In this document: positions 8,795-17,673 of the stretch, piece after piece
Layout: every line of letters starts with the position of its first letter
Numbering within the stretch: position 1 is the first letter of the stretch
Source of the DNA: Bacillus sp. THAF10
GTDB lineage: Bacteria; Bacillota; Bacilli; Bacillales; Bacillaceae_I
Length of the DNA stretch: 64,000 bases
Assembly (NCBI RefSeq): GCF_009363695.1
Contig: NZ_CP045403.1
Span: 1,964,001 to 2,028,000, forward strand
Direction of reading: 5' to 3'
Made by a program: the position numbers and the translations under genes
The notes under the pieces: model-generated
The model's database searches: none
Seen by the model: the letters and a program-made list of their open reading frames with translations, nothing else
What the model was told of the DNA's origin: nothing

Positions 8795-9927
8795 TCTTCT
8801 TCCACCTCTTTTCGTAAGCTATCTAATTCTTGTGACCAAAGCAAATATTCTTGCTTTGTCATTTTTTCATTTTGCAATACTGATGAAAGTGTTTTCGTAA
8901 ACGTTTCAATCTGATTAGAATTCTTACGTTTCCATTTTTGCTGAAGAGTTGCTGTCATGTCCTTCCATTCCTTACTGTATGGAATCCCCCACTTTTCCTG
9001 TAAGAGATATTTCAAAAAATCTGCTTGGGCACAAAGGGACTCTCTGTAAGTTTTCCCGCGAAGATGCCATGCTGCAAGAGATCGAATGCTCTCATCATTA
9101 TATCGGACCATCTCTTCCCGTGCTATTAACACAGGTCCAAAGCGTTTTCCATGCATCCAAAGAATAAGAATAACTGCAAGGGCTCCTTGAACAAGCAAAA
9201 ACAAAAACCAGTTAGGATAAATAGTAAGCATACTAGATTCTGAGTTTCCATGATTATACTCGTCTAGTAATATTGCTGAATAAGTCACACCATCCTCATT
9301 TAGTAAGGAAAGTATTAATGATAAATGATCCAAGGACAGGATGTTTTGATTGGTTAACCACTTAGGTGCTGTCGCGACGATAAGCGTTCCAGTACCAATA
9401 CTTCTTTTTATAGCGATATCCCCGAGACTGTCGGAAAGAAGGGTTTCATATTTCACGTTGCCTTCAAGACGGATATTCGTTTCTAATTCTGCAAAATAAT
9501 TCTTCCCTAACTTATTTTCAACAACTCCATCAGCTGCATAAGGATCTACAAAATCAGTTTGAATATCAAAAAATCCCTTTGGATTACTTTTTAATAAAAC
9601 AATGGTATTGCCTTTTTCTATAAATGCAAGATAATCCTTCATCATATCACTATCTGGAATAAAAAATGGCTCTACCAGTAGTAATAGTTTTCGCTCATCT
9701 CCTGAAGGCAATAGATCTGGGCTTTGCTTCCATCTGGATACAGGAACATTTTCTTCTTTCAAATATGTATAAAATGCTTTTAGCCCAGTTGGAGAAGGAG
9801 ACTCAGAATCAAAAGAGGCATACTCCTGGGTTCTTTCAGGCTGAGAAAAGTAATAGCCTATAAAAAATATTAGAAGTAACGCTCCAATGACCACTAAGTT
9901 TTTTTTCGTTTTCTGTAGTGGCTGCAA
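8791..9927 (-). CDS. DUF4350-domain membrane protein of the MoxR/DUF58 operon
   Basis: 378 residues from the preferred start. One helix at about 10-29 (NLVVIGALLLIFFIGYYF) is followed by a soluble domain with the DUF4350 pattern (SPSPTGLKAFYTYLKEENV..W..SPDLLPSGDERKLLLLVEP), a second membrane helix near 240-260 and a C-terminal cytoplasmic tail. TTG at 9927 is chosen because AGGAGAGGAGG lies six bases upstream; the frame itself reaches a GTG at 9951. The fold resembles glutamine-amidotransferase-like sensors, and the function is unknown. It is translated between the DUF4129 gene (small overlap or gap) and moxR (four-base overlap). Confidence 0.8.
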   Translation of the reverse strand: MQPLQKTKKNLVVIGALLLIFFIGYYFSQPERTQEYASFDSESPSPTGLKAFYTYLKEENVPVSRWKQSPDLLPSGDERKLLLLVEPFFIPDSDMMKDYLAFIEKGNTIVLLKSNPKGFFDIQTDFVDPYAADGVVENKLGKNYFAELETNIRLEGNVKYETLLSDSLGDIAIKRSIGTGTLIVATAPKWLTNQNILSLDHLSLILSLLNEDGVTYSAILLDEYNHGNSESSMLTIYPNWFLFLLVQGALAVILILWMHGKRFGPVLIAREEMVRYNDESIRSLAAWHLRGKTYRESLCAQADFLKYLLQEKWGIPYSKEWKDMTATLQQKWKRKNSNQIETFTKTLSSVLQNEKMTKQEYLLWSQELDSLRKEVEEE

Positions 9928-9943
9928 ATGATGGCCTCCTCTC

Positions 9944-10591
9944 CTATACACTTCTTTCTTGAGGGTTATTTGTATTGATGAAAGCTATTAATCTATCTCG
10001 ATATGGGAGGTACTCTTCCTTTAGGATGCTTTGTTTACCATAGGTTGCTCGGTCAAAAACCTGGGCTAGATGATAAAATGATGCTGCAAAGTCCTTTTTA
10101 TTTGCCTTTAACTCATCGTAATATTCCCAGTTTGTTTTCCAAATTTTAGCCTCGAGCCATTCTTGTTCATGGCAGTAAAGAAGCATGGCAAGAAACAGGT
10201 GACGAGTAGCAAGGGTATACTCTTGTTGATTTTCCAAGTCTTCTGCTTTTTCCATGTGCTTCCTATACGTCCATGACCATTCATCCTCTGAGGTAAAAGG
10301 TTGGTTGGACTTTACTCTCCTATTTATACGAATCCTGGAAATAGTAATAATGAGAATAACTGCCAGCGCAAAAACCACCATAGCAACTAGGATAAACATA
10401 ACATTGCCTGCAGAACTACTTGCATTTTCTATAGAAGGAAAGAGGCGCTCCAGCCATTCTGCCAGCCAGCTCTTTATGTCATCCCAAAGCCTTTGGAGAG
10501 CATTTCGATTGTCTTCATTATAGACTTGATATTCTTTCTTGCTTAGTATGTCCGCTAATTTCTGCCGTGCTGTCTCTTCCTTAAACAACAT
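9944..10591 (-). CDS. DUF4129 membrane protein
   Basis: 215 residues. The N-terminal segment is amphipathic (WDDIKSWLAEWLERLFP), followed by one membrane helix at about 62-88. The cytoplasmic C-terminal domain is of the DUF4129 type (QQEYTLATRHLFLAMLLYCHEQEWLEAKIWKTNWEY). This is the third conserved member of the MoxR/DUF58 module. AAGGGTGATTA precedes the ATG at 10591. In family members the C-terminal domain is often fused to transglutaminase-like proteins; none is present here. Confidence 0.8.
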   Translation of the reverse strand: MLFKEETARQKLADILSKKEYQVYNEDNRNALQRLWDDIKSWLAEWLERLFPSIENASSSAGNVMFILVAMVVFALAVILIITISRIRINRRVKSNQPFTSEDEWSWTYRKHMEKAEDLENQQEYTLATRHLFLAMLLYCHEQEWLEAKIWKTNWEYYDELKANKKDFAASFYHLAQVFDRATYGKQSILKEEYLPYRDRLIAFINTNNPQERSV

Positions 10592-10604
10592 TAATCACCC
10601 TTTG

Positions 10605-11513
10605 TTAGTTCGTGTGATAGTCATCAATCATTTCTTTCAAATCATCTGCATCATGACGAACCTTTAAATCTAAGTACATAACGGAGTATCCGACTGCAAA
10701 AATCAGCGTGGTAAATAATTTTGTTAAGCCAATGATTAGCACTAGCAAGACACTAAAACCTAGAAACATGGAAAAGGTAGCTTCAATTGCCAATGAAATG
10801 GCAGTAGTTATCAGGAAAAAGATAAAGTAAAGTCCCATCATTTTAAAGGATTGACCTCTCGTCAAATGCCAGCTTCTCCCAAGACCAGGAGAGGATTTAT
10901 CTAATAAAGAAGAGCCAAAAAAGAAGCTCCATCTTGTTAAAAAGTAGGAGATAACTAATAATATAGCAATGCTAAAAGCTATTATAAAAATCATCCCGAT
11001 CAAAAAGTCTCCTACGAAAAAAGATATAGTTGAAAATACGATTATGAGAATGGCTGCTACAAACATACCAAAAGCTATCACATAAAATAATAAAGTGGAT
11101 CCAATTATCGGAAAGAATCGTCCAAATGTTTTTTTCACCAAATCCATTGCGGAAAGTTCATCGTTTGATTTTAATTGATGAACACCGAATAGAATCGCTC
11201 CATATGCTACTGGATATACAAAAAGAAGAATGAGAGATGTTAGACTAGATGCAGCATCTTGCCCAAGGGTAGTATTTGCCTGGGCATTAACATCAAAGCT
11301 GTTTGCCATTTGATCAAGCCAGCTTCCCTCTCCACTTAAATCACGGATAAAGCCTTTTCCTGCCCAAAGTTGAATAAGTGCATCTAAAAGGTAGACAGGA
11401 CCAACTAACCCTAAAAGAATAAGAAAGAACGTGCCAAATTTCTGCTTACAAATACGAAATGTTTGATCGAGAATTTCTCCAAATGTTTTTGGCTGACTTA
11501 AACGACTATTCAT
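10605..11513 (-). CDS. Multi-pass membrane protein opening the MoxR/DUF58 operon
   Basis: 302 residues with about six hydrophobic segments. The N-terminal SQPKTFGEILDQTFRICKQKF motif is typical of a family often annotated as glycerophosphoryl diester phosphodiesterase membrane-domain-like, although no catalytic domain is present. It ends 13 bases before the DUF4129 gene and is the first gene of the operon. A promoter should lie in 11514-11600, which is very A/T-rich. It probably forms a membrane scaffold with the other proteins of the module; this is inference from gene order. Confidence 0.7.
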   Translation of the reverse strand: MNSRLSQPKTFGEILDQTFRICKQKFGTFFLILLGLVGPVYLLDALIQLWAGKGFIRDLSGEGSWLDQMANSFDVNAQANTTLGQDAASSLTSLILLFVYPVAYGAILFGVHQLKSNDELSAMDLVKKTFGRFFPIIGSTLLFYVIAFGMFVAAILIIVFSTISFFVGDFLIGMIFIIAFSIAILLVISYFLTRWSFFFGSSLLDKSSPGLGRSWHLTRGQSFKMMGLYFIFFLITTAISLAIEATFSMFLGFSVLLVLIIGLTKLFTTLIFAVGYSVMYLDLKVRHDADDLKEMIDDYHTN

Positions 11514-11608
11514 GTTTTTCCCCCTAATAATCTACTATTCCAAATGTTGTCATATCGATTATTTTATCATTAAAATGGCAAATTCCGACTGTTTTTTTAA
11601 AAAAAATA

Positions 11609-11634
11609 CAACGATCTCGAAAAAAAGATCGTTG
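11609..11634 (-). terminator. Terminator of the oxidoreductase gene
   Basis: CAACGATCT and AGATCGTTG form a perfect 9-bp stem with an 8-base A-rich loop. On the minus strand a T-rich tract follows. Confidence 0.75.
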
Positions 11635-11641
11635 CGATTTG

Positions 11642-12763
11642 TTAATCTATTGCCCCACTTACATCATATTGACTTAACTCAAGCTCTGTTTCCCCAGTTA
11701 CCACTAGTTTAGCAAGCTCTGCTCCTAAGTATGGTCCGCTAGTTAAACCTGATGCACCTAATCCATTTGCAAGGAAAATACCTTCAAAGTTTGGTAGCTT
11801 GCCTATTATAGGTAAGAAGTTGGGGGTAAATGGTCGAAATCCCACTCTTGTTTCTAACAGGGTGGCCTCTGCTAAATCTGGTGCAGTTACAAGGGCCTTG
11901 TTTAAAATTTCATGCACAGCACCTGCGGTAACTCTTGAATCAAAACCAGCTTCATCCTCATGAGTTGCACCAACGACTATTCGTCCATCCTCAAAGGAAA
12001 GCATATATTGGTTGTTTGGCGGCATGACAACAGGCCATTGGTTTGTCTCTTGATTATTTTCTAGCTGTAAATGAACGATTTGTGCTTTTTGAGGCACCAC
12101 TTTCATATTTACACCAATTGGCTCAAAAAGTTCTTTTGCCCAAGCACCAGCAGTAACGACTACCTGATCTGCTTGAACAATCTGCTCCTTGTTTACCGCT
12201 ACTCCAGTTAAGATGTTATTTTCCATGATAAGCGATGCATTTCCATTAACAAAAGTGACGCTATGCTTTGTAGCAGCTTGTATGAGTGCATGTTTTAGTT
12301 TTCGACCGTCTACTTTTGCTCCGCCACTAATAAAAACAGAACCGTATTCATCGGAAAGGACGGGATACAACGACTTTGTTTGCGCTGGGGTTAGAATGGT
12401 TACCTCTCCAATTTCTGGTGCGTCTGCTCTTCTCTTTAACGCTCGCTCTTTCATTTTCTCTAGTTTGTCAGGATCAGTATGTAGGCTGATAGCCCCAACC
12501 TTGTTATAGCCAGTCTCTGCTTGACCATCCTCTAACAGCTGTTGGATAAGCTTTGGATAATAGCTAGCCCCATTTTTGACTAGTGTGTACCATGCTTTAT
12601 TTCGGCGTTGTGATATCCAAGGGCAGATTATACCTGCTGCAGCATCGGTAGCCTGTCCTTTATCAATGCGGTCCACCACCGTAACCTTTGCCCCGAGTTT
12701 TGCTAAATGATAGGCGGTGGAGGCTCCAAGGATGCCAGCACCAATGACGACTACTTTCTTCAT
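11642..12763 (-). CDS. FAD-dependent amino-acid-oxidase-like protein (DadA/ThiO/YurR type)
   Basis: 373 residues. The N-terminal dinucleotide-binding motif VVVIGAGILGASTAYHLA (4-21) and an acidic strand end (VTVVDR) bind FAD, and the C-terminal GFRPFTPNFLPIIGKLP and GLGASGLTSGP motifs are those of the glycine/D-amino acid oxidase family. The closest group I recognise is B. subtilis YurR. The substrate is probably a small D-amino acid, glycine or a sarcosine-like amine, but this cannot be read from the sequence. AGAAAGGTGAACAACC precedes the ATG. It is monocistronic with its own terminator. Confidence 0.88.
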   Translation of the reverse strand: MKKVVVIGAGILGASTAYHLAKLGAKVTVVDRIDKGQATDAAAGIICPWISQRRNKAWYTLVKNGASYYPKLIQQLLEDGQAETGYNKVGAISLHTDPDKLEKMKERALKRRADAPEIGEVTILTPAQTKSLYPVLSDEYGSVFISGGAKVDGRKLKHALIQAATKHSVTFVNGNASLIMENNILTGVAVNKEQIVQADQVVVTAGAWAKELFEPIGVNMKVVPQKAQIVHLQLENNQETNQWPVVMPPNNQYMLSFEDGRIVVGATHEDEAGFDSRVTAGAVHEILNKALVTAPDLAEATLLETRVGFRPFTPNFLPIIGKLPNFEGIFLANGLGASGLTSGPYLGAELAKLVVTGETELELSQYDVSGAID

Positions 12764-12851
12764 GGTTGTTCACCTTTCTCTATTTCATTCATTAATAAGT
12801 TCTTCTAGTTTACATGAAGAAGAAGGAATGCTCAATATCGCTGAAAAAACG

Positions 12852-12883
12852 AAAAGCTCTTCCAATAGTTTGGAAGAGCTTTT
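12852..12883 (-). terminator. Terminator of the alkaline phosphatase gene
   Basis: A perfect 14-bp stem, AAAAGCTCTTCCAA pairing with TTGGAAGAGCTTTT, has a four-base loop and lies just after the stop at 12897. Confidence 0.9.
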
Positions 12884-12896
12884 GGCAATAAATTTA

Positions 12897-14228
12897 TTAC
12901 TGGAATTTTAGTTTCATTGCTTTTGCCATGATTTTTGGTAGGTCTGTGTTATCCAGCAGACCAGAAAATTTTTCAGATTGTGGACCGTATGCGTATACAG
13001 GAAGATCTGTTCCTGTATGTGCTGTGCTTGTCCAACCAATTAGTGCACGGTCACTAATGACATTATTGATTGCAATTGCAGGTTTTTCTGCTGTTTTAAT
13101 TTTCTCTATTTCTTTATCTGTAAGCTCTAAAGAGGTATATTTTTGCACTACCTCACCAACGTTACTCTTATCTTCATTCAGTTCACTTGCCATTTTGTCC
13201 CCTGTTGCAGTTACACCTTTTACAATGTCCATTTTCAAATCATATTCCCCATTAGCACCAACAGACATTCCACCTGTTTCATGGTCACCTGCAACAACTA
13301 CAAGGGTATTTCCGTCTTTCTTCGCAAATTCTAAAGCTGCTTCCACGGCTTGATCAAAAGCTTCTGTATCGCTCATCGCCCATGCCGGGTCTTGCGCATG
13401 TCCAGCCCAATCAATTTGTGATCCTTCTACCATCAAAAAGAAACCTTTCTTGTTTTTATTGAGAGTAGAAATTGCTGTATTTGTCATTTCTGCAAGGCTC
13501 GGCTCTTCCGTTTCATCTCTGTGCATTTCAGGAGCCATCGCATCATCTGCAAATAATCCTAGCAGCTTTTTCCCTTTGGCATTTTCTAGTTCCTCTTTAT
13601 TAGAAACATAGTGGTATCCTTGCTTTTCTGCTTTCTCGATTAAGTTTTCTTTCTGCTTGCCACCATTTTTACTATCTGTAAAATAATCACGACCGCCACC
13701 AAACAAAACATCTACCTCATTGTCTAAAAATTGTGGGGCGATTGCCGCTTCGTCAGAACGTTTTTCTACACTGGCACCAAACACAGCTGGTGTTGCGTGT
13801 GTAATAGTAGAAGTAGCAACAAGACCGGTAGATTTTTTTGCATCCTCCGCAGCATCTAAAATGGAGTCAACTTCTTCTCCATCTGGAGTAACACCTACCA
13901 TCCCATTATTCGTTTTGTGTCCTGTTGCCATTGCTGTTCCCGCGGCCGCTGAATCGGTTACTTCTGTATCTGCTGAGTGTGTTTTAATCAGCCCTTTAAC
14001 ATAAGGATCAAAGGAGGAGTCTGCTCCCTTATACCAACGATAGTTTGTTGCATAACCGGCATTATAACCATCAGGTATCATATAGATAACATTTTTTACT
14101 TTCCCCTGTTTTTCGTGTTCACTTTCACTTGGTTTTTGTGCATCTGCATAATTATCTCCAAAGCTCACTTGAAAACCAGAAAATAGTAGTCCTGCTGCGA
14201 TTGCAACACTTGCCGCTTTTTTATACAT
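12897..14228 (-). CDS. phoA: Secreted alkaline phosphatase
   Basis: 443 residues. A signal peptide of about 24-30 residues is followed by the metal-site motif MIPDGY (D53), the catalytic serine in TDSAAAGTAMATG (S93), HATPA, the EGSQIDWAGH metal site, GDHETGG, and the C-terminal STAHTG histidine. All residues of the two-zinc/magnesium core are present. The MIPDGYNAGYATNYR opening differs from the MIGDGMG of B. subtilis PhoA/PhoB and resembles enzymes of alkaliphilic Bacillus. It releases phosphate from esters outside the cell. The gene follows asbF by 114 bases on the same strand without a clear terminator, so some transcripts may come from the petrobactin operon; its own promoter, probably PhoP-dependent, is not certain. 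Its Shine-Dalgarno is in an inverted repeat. Confidence 0.93.
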   Translation of the reverse strand: MYKKAASVAIAAGLLFSGFQVSFGDNYADAQKPSESEHEKQGKVKNVIYMIPDGYNAGYATNYRWYKGADSSFDPYVKGLIKTHSADTEVTDSAAAGTAMATGHKTNNGMVGVTPDGEEVDSILDAAEDAKKSTGLVATSTITHATPAVFGASVEKRSDEAAIAPQFLDNEVDVLFGGGRDYFTDSKNGGKQKENLIEKAEKQGYHYVSNKEELENAKGKKLLGLFADDAMAPEMHRDETEEPSLAEMTNTAISTLNKNKKGFFLMVEGSQIDWAGHAQDPAWAMSDTEAFDQAVEAALEFAKKDGNTLVVVAGDHETGGMSVGANGEYDLKMDIVKGVTATGDKMASELNEDKSNVGEVVQKYTSLELTDKEIEKIKTAEKPAIAINNVISDRALIGWTSTAHTGTDLPVYAYGPQSEKFSGLLDNTDLPKIMAKAMKLKFQ

Positions 14229-14235
14229 AAAAGCT

Positions 14236-14288
14236 CCTCCTTAACATTTTTACTACTCTTTTAAACTAGCAAGCTTTTGTTAAGGAGG
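14236..14288 (-). promoter_or_regulatory. Inverted repeat that can mask the phoA Shine-Dalgarno
   Basis: On the minus strand CCTCCTTAACA (14288-14278) is perfectly complementary to TGTTAAGGAGG (14246-14236), which contains the phoA ribosome binding site seven bases before the ATG. The loop is 31 bases. If both arms are in the leader RNA, the site would be double-stranded. No U-run follows, so it is not a simple terminator. Two TTTACA elements 22 bp apart (14313-14340, plus-strand reading) are weak Pho-box-like repeats. Confidence 0.5.
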
Positions 14289-14342
14289 TTTGAAGAAAAG
14301 ATTAAAGCTATTTTACAAAAAGAAAAATGTTTCTTTACAACC

Positions 14343-15176
14343 TTAAATTACCTTCTTTTGAATACCTTTGTGCAACTGAGCTATTTTGTAGGCATCCTCT
14401 GCCAGGATAGATTGCACACTACCCCCAAACCATTCAAGAGAAGCATCAATGTTCGTATGGGAGCTAACATAATCGATAAACGCCTCAAAATCTATTAATC
14501 CTTCAAAAAGAGGGACCATCCCGTCTCTTGAGCCTGCTGCAGCATATACATTGGCAGGATTGAAGACGGTGAGCTTCTCTTTTGAAGAGATGTTTTTAAA
14601 GTGAAAATGATGGATCCACGGCTGTAACGTGTGGAAGGCTTCTATTGGATCTGCACCTGATTCCCAAATATGTAACACATCAAAATTGACTTTTAAAGCA
14701 GGATGATCGACCTCTTCTAGCAAACGCAAGGTTGATTCTACATTATCAGTCAACGTTTGAGGATGCGTTTCTAGTAATAGCAACTGCCCTTCCTCTGCTA
14801 ATTGTTTACATATTATGTGGAGCTTTTCTACTAACTGCGCTCTTTCATTTTCATTCGTTTCCGCGCTTCCTTTTTGTCCAGCAAAGGTTCTAATTTTTTT
14901 CGTTCCCCAGCGATTAGCAAGTTGGCTAAGTTCTCTTGTTACTTTTATTAGCTCTGGAGCGGATAAATGTAATGGAAGGTAATCGCTAATCATGCTTACA
15001 TGTAGGTCATATTCTTGAAGCCACTCTTTGTTATAAGAAGCGCTAGATTTTAAATTTTTTGCGTGAACTCCCCAAAGTTCTATTCCATCGATTGGCAGGA
15101 ATTGTGCCCATTTAGCTATCTGATCAATCGACTGAAGATGATGCCGAAATGAGATGGTACAAATTGATAAACTCAT
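14343..15176 (-). CDS. asbF: 3-dehydroshikimate dehydratase of petrobactin synthesis
   Basis: 277 residues, TIM-barrel sugar isomerase/epimerase family. Converts 3-dehydroshikimate to 3,4-dihydroxybenzoate, the catechol of petrobactin. Matches to B. anthracis AsbF include SLSICTISFRHHLQS, GIELWGVHAKNL, IRTFAGQKGSA, LLETHPQTLTD, HIWESGADP, HFKNIS and NVYAAAGSRDGMVPLFEG, which carry the metal-binding Glu, Asp, His and Glu residues. TAGGAGGAGAAACT precedes the ATG, 15 bases after asbE. It is the last gene of asbABCDEF. Confidence 0.95.
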   Translation of the reverse strand: MSLSICTISFRHHLQSIDQIAKWAQFLPIDGIELWGVHAKNLKSSASYNKEWLQEYDLHVSMISDYLPLHLSAPELIKVTRELSQLANRWGTKKIRTFAGQKGSAETNENERAQLVEKLHIICKQLAEEGQLLLLETHPQTLTDNVESTLRLLEEVDHPALKVNFDVLHIWESGADPIEAFHTLQPWIHHFHFKNISSKEKLTVFNPANVYAAAGSRDGMVPLFEGLIDFEAFIDYVSSHTNIDASLEWFGGSVQSILAEDAYKIAQLHKGIQKKVI

Positions 15177-15191
15177 AGTTTCTCCTCCTAC

Positions 15192-16163
15192 TTAAGCCAA
15201 TTGTTTAACAGAATGGGTAATTGTCCATTTCTCAAAGACTTGCAATAAATGTTGTTTGATCGAAAATTCGAGTATATTTTGTGCTGCTAGGATAGAATGA
15301 AGGTCATCTAATACATCCGAATCCCCTGTTAAGGCATATTTCATTGCGCGATATTGGATGGTGGTATAGCCTTTAACAAGTTTTTCTATTTCATCACACC
15401 AGCTCTCAAACCATTCCTCTGAAAGGGATAGTTCATGCCAAAAGAAGGCAAAGGCATGCTCGTAAGCGTATTTCCTGATGGCGAGTACTGGTATTTGTTT
15501 TAGCGCATTTGCCAAATCCTCTCGACTATCAGATTTCTCCCCATGACTATACATATCAACAATATTCCTTATAGCATCTGTCATTGGATTTTTATCGAGC
15601 TTCATGCAGGTTCGAAAATACGCCTCAACAGTAAGAGGGTTTGTTGGGTTAATCTCATCAGCGTCAAAATAGAAACCACCTTCTACAGAAGGTTCTGCTA
15701 TCGCCTCTAAGATTTTTTCTTTTGACAACTTTCCTTCCCATCTGAAATCTGGATCAAACATAAACCATTCTTCTTCATTCTCTGTTGTTTCCAACATCAC
15801 ATAGTGAGGAAAAGGTGATTGATGAAACTTGTTCTCCCTCTCCGGAAGCTTGGATAAATCAAGCATGACCATAATATGCCGATGCTTTGGCTTCGTTTCC
15901 AGTAGTGTTAACATCGCGTTGATATTTTCCTGTTTTGAGCGTTCTTCACAGTACCATTTCGTTATTTTAATCCCGTACAGAAGCTCATACCAGTTTTTAA
16001 AAAAATCGTGATTAATATGTTGGGAGTGATAGGTTAAAAATCCGTTTTCTGTCACGTCGAAGTCAGAATCCCAAACCCCAAAGTAAAAGGGGCGATGATC
16101 GACGTTCTCATTTTTTTTAATAACTTCACATACACAACTGACAAAGCAATGTACCTTAATCAT
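15192..16163 (-). CDS. asbE: Petrobactin biosynthesis protein AsbE (DUF6005)
   Basis: 323 residues, close to the usual AsbE length. AsbE is needed to transfer 3,4-dihydroxybenzoate from the carrier protein AsbD to the spermidine arms of petrobactin. Visible features are the N-terminal IKVHCFVSCVCEVI segment with its cysteines, the DPDFRWEGKL region and no membrane segment. Assignment rests on position between asbD and asbF, length and overall character. Its ATG overlaps the asbD stop by four bases, which indicates translational coupling. Confidence 0.88.
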   Translation of the reverse strand: MIKVHCFVSCVCEVIKKNENVDHRPFYFGVWDSDFDVTENGFLTYHSQHINHDFFKNWYELLYGIKITKWYCEERSKQENINAMLTLLETKPKHRHIMVMLDLSKLPERENKFHQSPFPHYVMLETTENEEEWFMFDPDFRWEGKLSKEKILEAIAEPSVEGGFYFDADEINPTNPLTVEAYFRTCMKLDKNPMTDAIRNIVDMYSHGEKSDSREDLANALKQIPVLAIRKYAYEHAFAFFWHELSLSEEWFESWCDEIEKLVKGYTTIQYRAMKYALTGDSDVLDDLHSILAAQNILEFSIKQHLLQVFEKWTITHSVKQLA

Positions 16164-16426
16164 CCCAGCCTCTCCTCCTTATCCCTTCTCTCTAAAAAGT
16201 CCAGGAGCGTTCCAACTGTATGAAAATCCTTTGGAACGAGCATATCATCTGGGATACTTATGCCTAGATCCAATTCAAGGTGGAGGATTAATTGTAAGAT
16301 CATAACAGAATCCAAATACAAATCTTCATTCAATCTTGCATCCTCATGGTAATTCTCTATAGTAGATAGGTTTAACTTATTTTTAAGAATGTCATATACG
16401 CCGTTGCTAATCTTTTCTCTTTTCAT
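16160..16426 (-). CDS. asbD: Aryl carrier protein of petrobactin synthesis
   Basis: 88 residues. The four-helix acyl-carrier fold has the phosphopantetheine attachment serine in LNEDLYLDSVMILQLILHLE (S40). It carries 3,4-dihydroxybenzoate as a thioester after activation by AsbC. It overlaps asbC and asbE by four bases on each side. The size matches the 91-residue B. anthracis protein. Confidence 0.93.
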   Translation of the reverse strand: MKREKISNGVYDILKNKLNLSTIENYHEDARLNEDLYLDSVMILQLILHLELDLGISIPDDMLVPKDFHTVGTLLDFLERRDKEERLG

Positions 16427-17673
16427 AAACGAGCTGTTTCTCTCCCTTCCACCATTCGTTTTCTGCTTACTTTGCCGTTTGGGAGCTTTGGGATTTCTTT
16501 TACTTGAATATAATCAACTGGGATTTGGTGCGGTGCAAGATGTTTGTGACACCATTCTCTAATGGCGTTGGGCTCGATAAAAGAATCAGCAACATATTGA
16601 ATACACACTCGTTCCCCTGCAAATTGATCCGCTTTTTTATAAGCAATAACTTCTTTTATTTCGGGTAAACGTGCAACAATCTCTTCCACCTCTTGAGGGT
16701 ATACATTTAGTCCAGCTACATTAATCATGTCATCCATGCGTCCTAGGAGACATAATTTCCCATCTTTAGAAAAGTAGCCTAAATCTTTCGTATGAATTGT
16801 TTTTTTCCCTTGTTGGATGACTATCTCCTCGGGATTTTCCAAGCGATCACCAGCTTTCACTGATAAATGTGTAAGAGGTATTCCCATTTCGTTTGAAAAC
16901 GCAGTATTTCCATTTATGGCAACACATCCTGCTTCAGAGCAACCATATTGCTGGAGTACTTTTTCAGATTTACTCTGTAATGTCTCTAACCAATTGGAGG
17001 ACATTAGTGTTCCTGAAGTCATCACATAATGAAGTGCTTTACCATCTGGGAGAAATTGAAGCAGCGTTTGTAACAAGGCTGGTGATGCATAGAATAGATA
17101 CCTGGTTTTTTCGCTTAGCATTTTCAGCACATATTTCGGATTGGTACTAGCAAGAATTCTTGGTTGTACTCCACGTTGAAAAGCAGACAAAACGCCACTA
17201 ATCAACCCATAAGAATGGGTAATCGGGCAAGCAATGAAAGGGATTGTATCTGCTTCTACAGGTAAAAGCTTGTTGTAATGCTCTATTTCTACCTCAATTT
17301 CTTCCCAAGTTCTCTCTATGCATTTGGGCTCACCAGTTGTACCAGAACTCATTTGTACAAGTACACCTGTTTTTTCTAAGTGGTCGTTTATCATTAATAT
17401 TGGAGTATTTATATCTCCAAATAGAAGAAGGTGACTCTTTGAACGGTGCGCAATTTGAATAGCAGCCTCTCTTGGTGTTGCGGGATGAATTGGCACAACT
17501 GAGCCGCCTTTTTCCTTCATGTATAAACAAAGTGCCAATCCCTCAATCAAACTAGTTGTGCAGTATGCAACCCTTTTACTGCTTGGGTTCTGAAGGAGGG
17601 GCATTCTTTCAAAGCTTTGATATAGAGATTTTAGATCATTTTCTGTATAAGTTGTATCATTGATATAAAACAT
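16423..17673 (-). CDS. asbC: 3,4-dihydroxybenzoate-AMP ligase of petrobactin synthesis
   Basis: 416 residues, ANL adenylating superfamily. The phosphate loop LVQMSSGTTGEPK (about residues 110-122), QYGCSEAGC (A5) and LGRMDDMINVAGLNVYPQEVEE (A8) are present, and the C-terminal lysine is in LPNGKVSRKRM. It activates 3,4-dihydroxybenzoate and loads it onto AsbD. The start directly follows the asbB stop, with GGAGTGG upstream. At about 415 residues it is shorter than typical family members but equals AsbC of B. anthracis (about 412). Confidence 0.93.
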   Translation of the reverse strand: MFYINDTTYTENDLKSLYQSFERMPLLQNPSSKRVAYCTTSLIEGLALCLYMKEKGGSVVPIHPATPREAAIQIAHRSKSHLLLFGDINTPILMINDHLEKTGVLVQMSSGTTGEPKCIERTWEEIEVEIEHYNKLLPVEADTIPFIACPITHSYGLISGVLSAFQRGVQPRILASTNPKYVLKMLSEKTRYLFYASPALLQTLLQFLPDGKALHYVMTSGTLMSSNWLETLQSKSEKVLQQYGCSEAGCVAINGNTAFSNEMGIPLTHLSVKAGDRLENPEEIVIQQGKKTIHTKDLGYFSKDGKLCLLGRMDDMINVAGLNVYPQEVEEIVARLPEIKEVIAYKKADQFAGERVCIQYVADSFIEPNAIREWCHKHLAPHQIPVDYIQVKEIPKLPNGKVSRKRMVEGRETARL

